A stretch of DNA of 61,094 nt from CAYHYG01 sp964360835. GTDB taxonomy: Bacteria; Patescibacteriota; Patescibacteriia; UBA1558; 2-01-FULL-52-15. The notes below the pieces were generated by a model. That model did not search any database and had not been told where the DNA came from. It worked only from the letters and a program-made list of their open reading frames with translations. Below are positions 7,213 through 15,875 of this stretch, in pieces; position 1 is the first letter of the stretch; each line of letters starts with the position of its first letter. Location of the stretch: the NCBI GenBank assembly GCA_964360835.1, contig CAYHYG010000002.1:1-61094 (forward strand), given 5' to 3'. The position numbers and the translations under genes were made by a program.

Positions 7213-9205
7213 AGAGTGTAATATTTTTTAATGTCGGCGATTCTGTACTACTGTTGCATGAAGTCATGCTGACTGCATAGCGGAGCCATTTTTTTCCTTG
7301 GATAGTCGTATAACTGCTTAGATCAGCCGATGTAGTAGCCGTTCCAGCAGTCGTGTAATTGAGTGGCCCGATGAGCGAACCAACACTAAAGGTTGGGCCA
7401 GAAGTATTAGTAGACTGTAGATAGAGATCCAAACTACAACCAGAAGGTAAGATCTGCGCCCATTGCACCGTCAGCGGGTTACGATTAAGTATTTCTGGAC
7501 TAGTAGCGTAAGCCAATACCATGGCGCTGGAGGTAGCAGAACCACTAGCGACGTATGACGGGGTGGTCTGACTACCGATGGTAAAAAATGTCGATGGTGA
7601 TGACATATTGTTATACTCAGTCGTAATCCAACCTGATGACCGGGCGGTATTTGAAACTCTGACTTCGTCTAATTTACCATCAAGATTATAGGCATCGTCA
7701 CCACTGGTACCGATATAAAAATTCCTAGTAGCACCGAAGGCGTTGGTTCCGGTATAGGCTATCTGGGTCACTTGAGCTCCGTCTTTGAAAATTGTCACCG
7801 TATTACCGGTATCATCATAGACACCAACAACATGAGTCCATGTCGACGCAGAGCGTGTAATACCGACCTTATATAGATCAAAATCATCAACGTAAAAATA
7901 AAGACGCGTAGCCAATGGGGCTCCTGTGTTGTTCCAGAAACCGTAGCCATCATCCCAATTGGCTGGATCCGTTTTGCCTACAAAAAAATCGTTGCTAACT
8001 AGCGTGTCGGCGTAAAACCAGAAACTGACTGTCAAATTACTAGTAATTGCGAGGGATGCATTAGTACCGCAGTCGTGACGGTCGTTGCTACCATCGAAAT
8101 CATCACCGCCGTTTACTTTACCTGTCGCATTAACTGTGACTGCATTATTGATGGTACAGTTATTACTGTTTGAGGTAGAATCGGAAATGGTGCTACTGGC
8201 AGTTTCCTCCAAATGCTGTACCATCTTAAAATTACTGTCCCAGACATTGGTGGCGCTGGCCTGATCAGCCGCCGAGGCGTTGCCATAGTACGTATAAATT
8301 ACAGTGTCGCCCTGACCAGAGTAGGCTAAGGTCGGAACCTTAACCCAAGCAACCAATTCGCCAGTGGTTGAATCATATTTTTCTATCTCATGACTTAATT
8401 TTGTCAGACCGTCAGATGAGGTAAAGAGTATATCACCCCCATCAGTTTGACCGACATATCCCCCACTAGCAGTAGCTTTGAGGTCGGTATCCGTAACTGA
8501 AATAAGTACCGGAAAATCAGTCAAGTTTGCAGCGCCGCCGACCTTGGCATCATCAATGGTAACGGTCTTTCGATAGCTCCAGCTGGCGTCGTACCAAGCT
8601 CCTGATAAAGCCAATTTCAATGTATTTCCACTCCCAGTATACATACTGCTGGTCGAGTAGAGATCACTTCCTAATGAAGTACCGGCCCAGACCTCTCTGC
8701 CACCGGTCCCACTCCAACTTGTCTGTGAAATGCTATAACTTTTAGTATTACCAATATAACCAGCTGTCTCGTACAAAGTCCGACCATTCGCAGCTAAACG
8801 AATAACGACTTTGCGCGTGTTGTAGTCACTCGTTCCGCTCGAACTGACAATATTACCACTACTATCTCGCTCAACATTATAAAAATAAACATTCCGACTA
8901 ATAGTGCTTCTGGTAGAGGTGCCGTTATATAACTCCCATGATCCCGAAGAATTCACCCGTACGTCATAGGAGGTATTCACCGGCACGGCGGCTATACTTT
9001 TCCAAGAATTATCACGAATCGCCTGCAAAGCCTCATAGGCCTCACGCGCGTAATTGAGACGCAACTGTCTGTCGTCAATACCGCCAAAATTTTTATTCGA
9101 ATCTCCGATGGTAAACGAAACAGCTACAACCAATAAAGCAAAGACTGCAGTAGCAACTATTATTTCCATCAAAGAAAATCCCGAGGTTGTAACTTGATCT
9201 TTCAT
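7202..9205 (-). CDS. Giant minor pilin with DUF2341 and LamG-like domains
   Basis: About 667 residues. The prepilin site and helix (SGFSLMEIIVATAVFALLVV) are at the N-terminus. After a short pilin region comes a DUF2341-type domain (WYDASWSYRKTVTI ... VYTYYGNASAADQ). A concanavalin/LamG-like domain follows (FDGSNDRHDCG, LTVSFWFYAD, FYIGTSG, LDGKLDEVRVSNTARS). LamG folds commonly bind sugars or proteins, so this is probably the adhesive head of the pilus. The ATG at 9205 overlaps the upstream stop as TAATG, so it is preferred over the ATG four codons earlier at 9217. Confidence 0.88.
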   Translation of the reverse strand: MKDQVTTSGFSLMEIIVATAVFALLVVAVSFTIGDSNKNFGGIDDRQLRLNYAREAYEALQAIRDNSWKSIAAVPVNTSYDVRVNSSGSWELYNGTSTRSTISRNVYFYNVERDSSGNIVSSSGTSDYNTRKVVIRLAANGRTLYETAGYIGNTKSYSISQTSWSGTGGREVWAGTSLGSDLYSTSSMYTGSGNTLKLALSGAWYDASWSYRKTVTIDDAKVGGAANLTDFPVLISVTDTDLKATASGGYVGQTDGGDILFTSSDGLTKLSHEIEKYDSTTGELVAWVKVPTLAYSGQGDTVIYTYYGNASAADQASATNVWDSNFKMVQHLEETASSTISDSTSNSNNCTINNAVTVNATGKVNGGDDFDGSNDRHDCGTNASLAITSNLTVSFWFYADTLVSNDFFVGKTDPANWDDGYGFWNNTGAPLATRLYFYVDDFDLYKVGITRSASTWTHVVGVYDDTGNTVTIFKDGAQVTQIAYTGTNAFGATRNFYIGTSGDDAYNLDGKLDEVRVSNTARSSGWITTEYNNMSSPSTFFTIGSQTTPSYVASGSATSSAMVLAYATSPEILNRNPLTVQWAQILPSGCSLDLYLQSTNTSGPTFSVGSLIGPLNYTTAGTATTSADLSSYTTIQGKKWLRYAVSMTSCNSSTESPTLKNITLYVD

Positions 9206-9747
9206 TAGCTCTCGCAACTATTATAAATAGCCCCAAAAATCCCTAGCATTATTTTGCAGTCATAGGTACCGCTTAAAGTTCTTAAGCGGAAATTGGTCGC
9301 ATCGGTTGAGCTGGCGTTGTCAAATCCCCTGCCCCAACCAGAAGCCTTGTTATAATAAATCTCATCATCATTATTGGGTTCATCGTAGCGGTACAGATCA
9401 GAACTAAATATCAAATACTCATCATACTGTGGGTCGCGGGTACCGTAGTCTGCGCCTTTAAAAATTACCAGACAATTACTCTTAGTACTAGTACCGCAAT
9501 AACTGCTGGATTGCATGATCATTTTCACCCCCCATGAGTCATTCAACCGACTGGCTTGAGCGTAGGACCGAGCCTTGGCAATAAAGGCCGTCATACCTTC
9601 AAAGTCATTGATGTAGCGTTGACGTTCATTGCGACCTTGCAATGAGCTGATCGTCAACTGTGTGCCGCCTAAAATAATCAAAAAAACTGTCATGACGACA
9701 ACTACCTCCATTAGAGTAAATCCTTTTGATTGTCTTGATCTAAACAC
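9205..9747 (-). CDS. Prepilin-like protein (GspH/minor pilin type)
   Basis: A 180-residue protein with the prepilin motif SKGFTLMEVVVVMTVFLIILGG at the N-terminus, followed by a short globular head with three or four cysteines near the C-terminus. It lies between pilC and the giant pilin with overlapping ends (8 bases with pilC; TAATG with the next gene), so all are one translation-coupled operon. Probably a priming or minor pilin. Confidence 0.88.
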   Translation of the reverse strand: MFRSRQSKGFTLMEVVVVMTVFLIILGGTQLTISSLQGRNERQRYINDFEGMTAFIAKARSYAQASRLNDSWGVKMIMQSSSYCGTSTKSNCLVIFKGADYGTRDPQYDEYLIFSSDLYRYDEPNNDDEIYYNKASGWGRGFDNASSTDATNFRLRTLSGTYDCKIMLGIFGAIYNSCES

Positions 9748-10933
9748 TGGCTGTGAAATTATAAATCGGGGTGATTATCGACGAAGCCACGAAGGCCACA
9801 ATAGCTCCGATGACGATCAATAAAATCGGCTCGATAGTGCTGGACAAATTTTTAGACTTATCATCAAGTATGGCTTCATAATAATCAGCCAAATACTCGT
9901 ACGTTTCTGATAAATTACCCGACTCCTCGCCAACTCGCACCATCTTGGCCACAATATGAGGGAAAAAGTATTTCTGTTTACTCAACGTGTCCCCAACCGA
10001 TTCACCCGCTTTTACTCGTTGCAAGACCACCATAATACTGCGACGGTAATAAATATTGGACATATTAGCCATGACAATCTCCATGGCCTTATCAAGTGTG
10101 ATGCCGCTAGCCAAAAGTAAACTCATAGCCCGTGCCATAGAGGCAATATTTACCGTTTGCGAGAAGGATCGAGTGATGGGTAAGCGCAACAAGAGCCAAT
10201 GGGTTACCAGTCTCACGGGAGAAGTTTTACGTACCACTGTGCCGACAATAACAACGATCACAAAAGCTATCAAAACCTGCTTCCAGTTGCCGGCAAAAAA
10301 GTTAGAAAACCAGATCAAAAATTTAGTTGAAACCGGTAATTCAGTTTTGAGTGAAGCAAAAAGTCCGATCAATCGTGGTAAAACAAAAATACTTAAGGTA
10401 AATCCAAGTCCGACAATAGCCATAAGAACGATAGCGGGATAAACCAAGGCCGACTTTATTTTATTTCTCAACTCATTATTTTTGCGTAAATGAGAAGCCA
10501 AGTTTTCCATACTTTGCTCCAGAGTTCCGCTTTCTTCACCAACTTGCACCATACTGATGAAAAAGGCGTCAAAAACCCGAGGATACATACCTAGACTGGC
10601 TGTCAAATGATTACCGCCTTCGACTGACTTCAACACTTTTTTCAAAATTCCTTTCAAGGCGCCTTTACTGTCCTCAGCTAAAATCTGAATTGCTTCATTG
10701 ACCGGCATACCCGATTTGATCAGGAGCGCCAAGTGTTTGGCAAATAACATTTTCTGCTGCAAACTGACGTTACCAAAAACTATCGAAACGCCCGACCGAG
10801 CTACGACCGCCTCTATATGTTTACTTTGAATACCTTGTTGTGCTAGAGCCGTCTGCGCTGCTTGTTTGTCAGACGCCTCAATCATCCCCTTAAAAGTTTT
10901 TTTATTTTTGACTCCGGTGTATTTAAATTTCAT
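9740..10933 (-). CDS. pilC: Type IV pilus inner-membrane platform protein PilC (GspF family)
   Basis: A 397-residue protein of the usual length for PilC/GspF. Two copies of the T2SSF domain are visible: FAKHLALLIKSGMPVNEAI...GEESGTLEQSMENLA and MARAMSLLLASGITLDKAM...VGEESGNLSETYEYLADYYE. The membrane helices lie near residues 165-190, 220-240 and 370-395. PilC couples the PilB ATPase to pilin insertion and extraction. It starts one base after pilB ends and overlaps the next minor pilin. Confidence 0.96.
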   Translation of the reverse strand: MKFKYTGVKNKKTFKGMIEASDKQAAQTALAQQGIQSKHIEAVVARSGVSIVFGNVSLQQKMLFAKHLALLIKSGMPVNEAIQILAEDSKGALKGILKKVLKSVEGGNHLTASLGMYPRVFDAFFISMVQVGEESGTLEQSMENLASHLRKNNELRNKIKSALVYPAIVLMAIVGLGFTLSIFVLPRLIGLFASLKTELPVSTKFLIWFSNFFAGNWKQVLIAFVIVVIVGTVVRKTSPVRLVTHWLLLRLPITRSFSQTVNIASMARAMSLLLASGITLDKAMEIVMANMSNIYYRRSIMVVLQRVKAGESVGDTLSKQKYFFPHIVAKMVRVGEESGNLSETYEYLADYYEAILDDKSKNLSSTIEPILLIVIGAIVAFVASSIITPIYNFTASV

Positions 10934-10934
10934 A

Positions 10935-12614
10935 TTATTCGGAGGTTACGCGCAAAACTTCTTCTATAGTAGTCTTGCCGGCCATTACTTTTTTAATCCC
11001 GTCTTGCAACATAGTAGTCATACCTGAAACTATCGCCGCCGCCCGTAAATCATCAGAATTTGACTGTTGCATGACTAATTCGCGGACTTTGTCATTTATC
11101 TGCATCACTTCAAATAATCCGATGCGGCCTTTGAATCCCGTATTATTACAGTTAGAACAGCCACTGCCTTTATACACTCGGATATCATCTTCGCTGTTGG
11201 CGGGTAAATCTTTGAGTAACAACTCATGTCGGTACAGATCTTTCTTCTGAGCGTCATTCAAAGTATAGCTGACAATACATTGCATGCAAATCTTCCTGAC
11301 TAGACGCTGGGCGATAATGATCTGCATAGTTGAGGCAATCAAAAATGGTTCTACCTTCATATCGATCAACCGGGGCAAAGCCGTGGCCGCGTCATTGGTA
11401 TGCAGAGATGACAAAACCAAATGTCCGGTCATAGCCGAATTGACGCCAATAGCCGCTGTCTCTTCATCACGAATTTCACCGACCATAATGACGTCAGGAT
11501 CCTGACGCAGAAGAGAACGCAAACCTTTGGCAAAAGTCAGGTTTGTCTTGGGATCAACCTGAATCTGATTGACACCAGGGATATCATATTCCACTGGATC
11601 TTCGATAGTAGAAATGTTGATTTCGCGAGAATTAATCAGTTGAATCAAAGCATACAAGGTGGTGGACTTACCACTACCGGTAGGACCGGTAGATAGAATC
11701 ATGCCATGAGGTTTGGTTATGGCTTCCTTGACTGTCATCAGATCTTTGTCATTGAAACCCAAATCTTCCAGGGTATATGGTCTGTTGCGTGAAGATAATA
11801 AGCGCATCACCACTTTTTCTCCATAAACAGTGGGGATAACTGAGATACGTACGTCCACCTGATCATCCCCTATTTGCGTAGCAATTTTTCCATCTTGAGC
11901 ACTGCGGTGTTCATCGATACGCAAGCGACTCAAAATCTTGATACGGGTGACCACCTGTTCATGAATTTCTTTGGGTAAAGTCAGGGCGTCATGCAAGATA
12001 CCGTCAATACGAAAACGGATGACGACATCGGTTTTCTGGGGCTCGATATGAATATCAGAAGCTCCGTTATGGTGACCATAGGCAATGAGATTATCAACAA
12101 TTTTGATAATCGGTGTATCGACGGCTTTGGCGTTCTCCGCTTGAGCTACGTTGATTTTGATAATATCCTCGAACTCATCTTTGATATCTTTACGGTAACT
12201 ACCGAGAGACTGGGTAATCTGCTGTGGCATAGCATAGTAGGGGATAACCTTTTCGCCGGTTTTCTTTTCCAGCATCTTTACCAATTCAAAATTCTCCGGA
12301 TCAGCCATGGCTACCTTCAATCCATCGACATCCCGACGGAAAACTATAGCTTTTTGTCGGCTGGCCACCAGCTCTGGCATGATCTTCAAAATATCTTCCG
12401 GGATTTTTTCGCGGGTGAGATCGACAAACTTCACTTTGTAGATATTAGCAATCAACTGACCAATCTGCTCTGGTTGCAATAAATTTTTTTCCAATAAAAT
12501 ATCAGCTAAGGCACGTTGTTTGGCCTTGGCCGTTTCCACCGCGGCTTGCAAGACTTCCGGACTCAAAACGCCCAATCGCGTAATTGATTCAGCTAATTGT
12601 TCGTCTTGGGGCAT
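10935..12614 (-). CDS. pilB: Type IV pilus extension ATPase PilB (GspE family)
   Basis: A 559-residue hexameric ATPase. It has an N-terminal GspE_N domain (about 1-140) and a C-terminal motor. Walker A is GPTGSGKST at 310-318, the Asp box EDPVEY is near 338-343, Walker B is VIMVGEIRDEE near 376-385, and the His box is HLVLSSLHTND near 398-408. The zinc tetra-cysteine motif (C443, C446, C486, C489) is present, as usual in PilB and GspE but not PilT. It powers pilus extension in the cytoplasm. It lies 34 bases after the receiver protein gene and directly before pilC. Confidence 0.97.
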   Translation of the reverse strand: MPQDEQLAESITRLGVLSPEVLQAAVETAKAKQRALADILLEKNLLQPEQIGQLIANIYKVKFVDLTREKIPEDILKIMPELVASRQKAIVFRRDVDGLKVAMADPENFELVKMLEKKTGEKVIPYYAMPQQITQSLGSYRKDIKDEFEDIIKINVAQAENAKAVDTPIIKIVDNLIAYGHHNGASDIHIEPQKTDVVIRFRIDGILHDALTLPKEIHEQVVTRIKILSRLRIDEHRSAQDGKIATQIGDDQVDVRISVIPTVYGEKVVMRLLSSRNRPYTLEDLGFNDKDLMTVKEAITKPHGMILSTGPTGSGKSTTLYALIQLINSREINISTIEDPVEYDIPGVNQIQVDPKTNLTFAKGLRSLLRQDPDVIMVGEIRDEETAAIGVNSAMTGHLVLSSLHTNDAATALPRLIDMKVEPFLIASTMQIIIAQRLVRKICMQCIVSYTLNDAQKKDLYRHELLLKDLPANSEDDIRVYKGSGCSNCNNTGFKGRIGLFEVMQINDKVRELVMQQSNSDDLRAAAIVSGMTTMLQDGIKKVMAGKTTIEEVLRVTSE

Positions 12615-12648
12615 GTTTTTTTATTTTTGTTCTTATTGACTGCTTCAT

Positions 12649-13041
12649 TTAGCTTTCTACTGGCACACTAAGATAACGACTGACTGCTTCAAACATGGCA
12701 TCAAAAGTTGTCTCGTCCTTAAGTAAATACTCTCTAGCGCCCAAGTGTAGAGCTCTCTCTTTGTCTGCCTCTTGAGCCAAATTTGAGTGAACTATCACCG
12801 GAACTTTGGCGCTAAAACCGCTCTTCTGCAGCTCTTCTAGAACCTCAAAACCGTTTTTTTGCGGCATGATCAGGTCGCAGATGACCAAGTCCGGTTGATC
12901 TGTTTCAACTTTACGCAAACCTATCTCACCATCTTCTGCAGTAATGACCTCAAAACCACGAGCAGTTAAATCACTTTGATAAATTTTTCGTATGAATTGA
13001 TCATCATCAATGAAAAGAATTTTTTTTCTAGCAATAGCCAT
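12649..13041 (-). CDS. Single-domain response regulator (CheY-like receiver)
   Basis: A 130-residue protein that is only a receiver domain: KILFIDDDQFIRKIY (acid pocket), LVICDLIMPQKNGFEVL (phospho-acceptor Asp in DLIMP), VIVHSNL (switch Ser/Thr) and YLLKDE (conserved Lys). There is no output domain, so it must act by protein contact. It heads the pilus operon, downstream of its own promoter, so it may control pilus activity in the way PilG/PilH-type regulators do; that is inference. No partner histidine kinase is visible in the window. Confidence 0.9.
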   Translation of the reverse strand: MAIARKKILFIDDDQFIRKIYQSDLTARGFEVITAEDGEIGLRKVETDQPDLVICDLIMPQKNGFEVLEELQKSGFSAKVPVIVHSNLAQEADKERALHLGAREYLLKDETTFDAMFEAVSRYLSVPVES

Positions 13042-13076
13042 AAATCAAGTCTGTAAAATAAGACAATTATGATACT

Positions 13077-13106
13077 ATTATACTAGATAATCAGCGATAT
13101 CGTCAA
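13077..13106 (-). promoter_or_regulatory. Promoter at the head of the receiver/pilB/pilC pilus operon
   Basis: On the minus strand: TTGACG (13101-13106), 18-base spacer, TATAAT (13077-13082). It overlaps the stop codon of the gene ending at 13103, so the pilus operon has its own promoter. Confidence 0.78.
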
Positions 13107-13561
13107 TAATTTATGGTGATAGGTTTAGAATCAGAAATACATGAGCCCAGAATCAGCTGCTGGCCCGAAAGATTCAGATACCAACCGGAGAGTTGGGCCT
13201 GAGAGGTATCGGTGTCATAAGGAATTTCACGTAAATACGGTCGGAAAACTTCCTCTATTCCAGCTGAGACTTCTATGTTCTGTGCTAACGTAGCGCAATA
13301 GGCAGTCGAATCTATACGTCCGATCATCACCGGTCGACCCGCCCATGGTGCCAAGGCGCTTGGCAGGTCACGCAATAAGCTGGTAGCTACTAGAGATAAT
13401 TGCTGCAAGCTTGCCTGTCGCTCCTGCTCTTGGATAGTTTTGTGTTGCGTCAATCCTGTCCAGACAGCCAAAACCAAAGCAATCGAAAATAATGCCGTCA
13501 TACAAGGACGAAAAAACTTCTTTCGCTCTTCCAGATTAGTTGGCAAATAAATCTCTGGCAT
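13103..13561 (-). CDS. Hypothetical single-pass membrane protein
   Basis: About 152 residues starting MPEIYLPTNLEERKKFF. One membrane helix (about MTALFSIALVLAVWTGL), then a short coiled segment (HKTIQEQERQASLQQLSL) and an extracytoplasmic domain with two cysteines. I do not recognise the family. The longest frame begins at 13615, inside the upstream gene; the start at 13561 leaves a 26-base overlap and places the helix near the N-terminus. It follows the glycosidase gene and is probably co-transcribed with it. Confidence 0.6.
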   Translation of the reverse strand: MPEIYLPTNLEERKKFFRPCMTALFSIALVLAVWTGLTQHKTIQEQERQASLQQLSLVATSLLRDLPSALAPWAGRPVMIGRIDSTAYCATLAQNIEVSAGIEEVFRPYLREIPYDTDTSQAQLSGWYLNLSGQQLILGSCISDSKPITINY

Positions 13562-14561
13562 AATTCCAATATCGACTGTCCCCCTGCTGATGACGCCAAT
13601 ACCACCACTCCACACCCCAGAAATAAGCCGAAGAAAATTTGGTACGTCTAGCTAGCTCGCTATTAGTGGCGAATTGCTTCAGGGAAAATGACTTATCAAT
13701 TTCTTTGGCAGACAAGCCCTGTATCGATTTATGGGCTGGAGGCCATGGTTCTGCCTGTAATTCCGCTACCATCATTTGCTCCTGTGCAAAGCCGATCATC
13801 TGGGCCTTGAGCTGATAAAACCAAGCCGGCCAAGCGCTATAGGTATATCCGGTGTATTGATTCCAAGCTACGCGATACATGGTGGTGCCTATGATATCGG
13901 CTCTATCAGCTATCTGACGCCAGCGACTAAACTCTCCTGAATCTGTCAGAAGTAATGGTCTACGATCTAACCTTCGCAGGAGATTAATCTCACTATCGAG
14001 CAGTTCCGGTGGCATCTGTGGACAATTGCCAAACCAAGTGACAAAGTATTCATTCTCCAGTTGCCACATGGTGATAGCGCTCGATTGACGGAAATGCGTC
14101 ACCGCCTGCTCCACCATGACCAGCTGTTCCTGGGCTATCTCTTCTGCCGACAGACCAGATAGCCACTTGGGGTCATGGCATTCCGGCCACCGTGGTTGTC
14201 TCCTGCCTATGACAGCGATCACAGAAACATTATTTTTTTCCGCCTCTTCCAACATCCAGTCATAGTCTGCCGTCTGCCATTGATTGTTTACCGGCTCAAT
14301 ATCGTCCCAATAAATAGGCAAGCGCAAATTCTTGACCTTCAATTCTGTCAACATCTGCTGATAAGCCGTTTTCCAGTCTAAACCTAGCTCCGTCGCATAT
14401 TTACGTGAAAACGTCACACCCCAGAAGTTTTCTGGCACGCGCTCTTGTCTGAAATTTAAATAATGGCGATCAATTTTGAAATAATAAAAAATTGCCAGCA
14501 CTAGTACCGCAATACATATGACCATCAATCGACGACGAGAAATAACTCGATGTTTCATCAA
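13536..14561 (-). CDS. Membrane-anchored glycoside hydrolase-like protein (clan-A TIM barrel)
   Basis: A 341-residue protein with an N-terminal membrane anchor (about 11-28) and an extracytoplasmic TIM-barrel-like domain. NFWGVTFSRKYATELG and LRLPIYWDDIEPVNNQWQ (about 79-96) match the beta-1 and beta-2 strands of clan GH-A enzymes. WQLENEYF (N170-E171) fits the acid/base Asn-Glu pair, and VAELQAEPW (E267) fits the nucleophile strand. The substrate cannot be told. It overlaps the EamA transporter gene upstream by 4 bases, so they form an operon. A role in cleaving cell-surface or host glycans is inference. Confidence 0.75.
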   Translation of the reverse strand: MMKHRVISRRRLMVICIAVLVLAIFYYFKIDRHYLNFRQERVPENFWGVTFSRKYATELGLDWKTAYQQMLTELKVKNLRLPIYWDDIEPVNNQWQTADYDWMLEEAEKNNVSVIAVIGRRQPRWPECHDPKWLSGLSAEEIAQEQLVMVEQAVTHFRQSSAITMWQLENEYFVTWFGNCPQMPPELLDSEINLLRRLDRRPLLLTDSGEFSRWRQIADRADIIGTTMYRVAWNQYTGYTYSAWPAWFYQLKAQMIGFAQEQMMVAELQAEPWPPAHKSIQGLSAKEIDKSFSLKQFATNSELARRTKFSSAYFWGVEWWYWRHQQGDSRYWNYARDLFAN

Positions 14562-15478
14562 AAGGCACTATAATAAAGTCCGATAGCAATCAAGACCAGA
14601 GCTGCAATTTTCTGCATGATAATATTGAAGCTGACATACTCCTTGAGAACTTGTGGCGTTTTCCAGCTAGCCAAGGCCGCCAGTAATAAAATAAAGGCGT
14701 ACTGTACTCCCTGTAGCGCGGTTATCAGCGACAGACTGCCTCCTAGTTTGATAGCATAATTTTGTCCCAAGAAACCAAAGGCGGCTAGAGCCTGATTACT
14801 GATCAGACTCCAACGCAGCTTCCAGCTGACTTTGCTAAAAGGATGGGCCAAAAGTGAACGATTCTTTTTCCAGAACATCATAACGATCAGAACCACCAAG
14901 GTTCCGACACGCGGCCAGACAATGCCGTTGATGAAAGTGTTATCAAAGCCGTTAATTGATGTCTGATTGGAGAAAACTAGTTTGGTCAGTAGAAAGAAAG
15001 CCGCAAAGGAAATACCAGCGCCGAGCGACCACCACATCCAATGCCTATCGGTATGTTGCCGCTTATTATCCGGCATAATTGTAATCAAGATCGTACCCAA
15101 GAGCAGAGAGATAAAGGCAATAATCGTGTGTGTAGTAAACAGTTCTAATCGGAAAATCAACGAAAACAAAAAGATAATCAGGGGTATTGAGCCGCCGACC
15201 AAGGGTGCGACCCGCGAGGCTTCGCCTACCTTCAGGGCTTTATATAGCAAAGCTAATGAAAGTGTGAAAACCGCGCCGGCAATACAAGCTATGACAAACC
15301 AGTCCCAGCCGATCCAGCTAGCCGCCGGCGCAGCTAAAAAAGCCAGCAAACTGAGAGCGCTGACCCACATGACATAAAATCTGCTACTAGCGATAACTTG
15401 TGATAAAAAAAACTTGTCAACTAAAGTGCTAACAGCCAGCACTAAATATGACAAAATTACTATTGGTAACCAAGACAT
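14558..15478 (-). CDS. EamA/DMT-family membrane transporter
   Basis: A 306-residue, about ten-helix membrane protein. The segments ALKVGEASRVAPLVGGSIPLIIF and LGGSLSLITALQGVQYAFILLLA match the conserved ends of the two EamA repeats of the drug/metabolite transporter superfamily. Substrate unknown. It is followed with a 4-base overlap by the glycosidase gene and preceded directly by the STAS-like gene, forming a small operon. Confidence 0.85.
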   Translation of the reverse strand: MSWLPIVILSYLVLAVSTLVDKFFLSQVIASSRFYVMWVSALSLLAFLAAPAASWIGWDWFVIACIAGAVFTLSLALLYKALKVGEASRVAPLVGGSIPLIIFLFSLIFRLELFTTHTIIAFISLLLGTILITIMPDNKRQHTDRHWMWWSLGAGISFAAFFLLTKLVFSNQTSINGFDNTFINGIVWPRVGTLVVLIVMMFWKKNRSLLAHPFSKVSWKLRWSLISNQALAAFGFLGQNYAIKLGGSLSLITALQGVQYAFILLLAALASWKTPQVLKEYVSFNIIMQKIAALVLIAIGLYYSAF

Positions 15479-15841
15479 TTATTTCTCCTTTAGCCAGAGA
15501 TTAGCCTCCTCCTGAGTTTCGAATAATTTGACATTAACTTTGCCTATAAGTCGGGCGATAAAATCAATAGCCAGTTTCATACGCCAGGAATGTCCCACTA
15601 CAGCCACTTTGAAAAAATGAAACTGCTTGCCTGCCCGTGCAACTATCTTCTTCTGTTCTAAATTAGGGACTTCAGCTTCGCTGACATCTATCAGCAAAGA
15701 CACTTCTCCTTTAAGTTTTTTGGCCTCTTGAAGAACTTTATCAACATCCTGACGGGTCCCGGCAGCATCGCCCTGAGGATTATTTGGTCGCCAAGAAATC
15801 AGATGATTATTAACAACTTGTATGCGGTCTGGACTGGACAT
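15479..15841 (-). CDS. STAS/SpoIIAA-like small protein
   Basis: A 120-residue soluble protein. The middle, VSLLIDVSEAEVPNLEQKKIVARAG followed by KVAVVGHSWRMKLAIDFIARLIG and KLFETQEEANLWLKEK, follows the SpoIIAA-like (STAS superfamily) pattern found in many bacteria. Such proteins bind small hydrophobic ligands or partner proteins; the role here is unknown. It ends one base before the transporter gene. Confidence 0.65.
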   Translation of the reverse strand: MSSPDRIQVVNNHLISWRPNNPQGDAAGTRQDVDKVLQEAKKLKGEVSLLIDVSEAEVPNLEQKKIVARAGKQFHFFKVAVVGHSWRMKLAIDFIARLIGKVNVKLFETQEEANLWLKEK

Positions 15842-15875
15842 AGTCTAAGTATATCATATTTTATGGGCCATAAAG

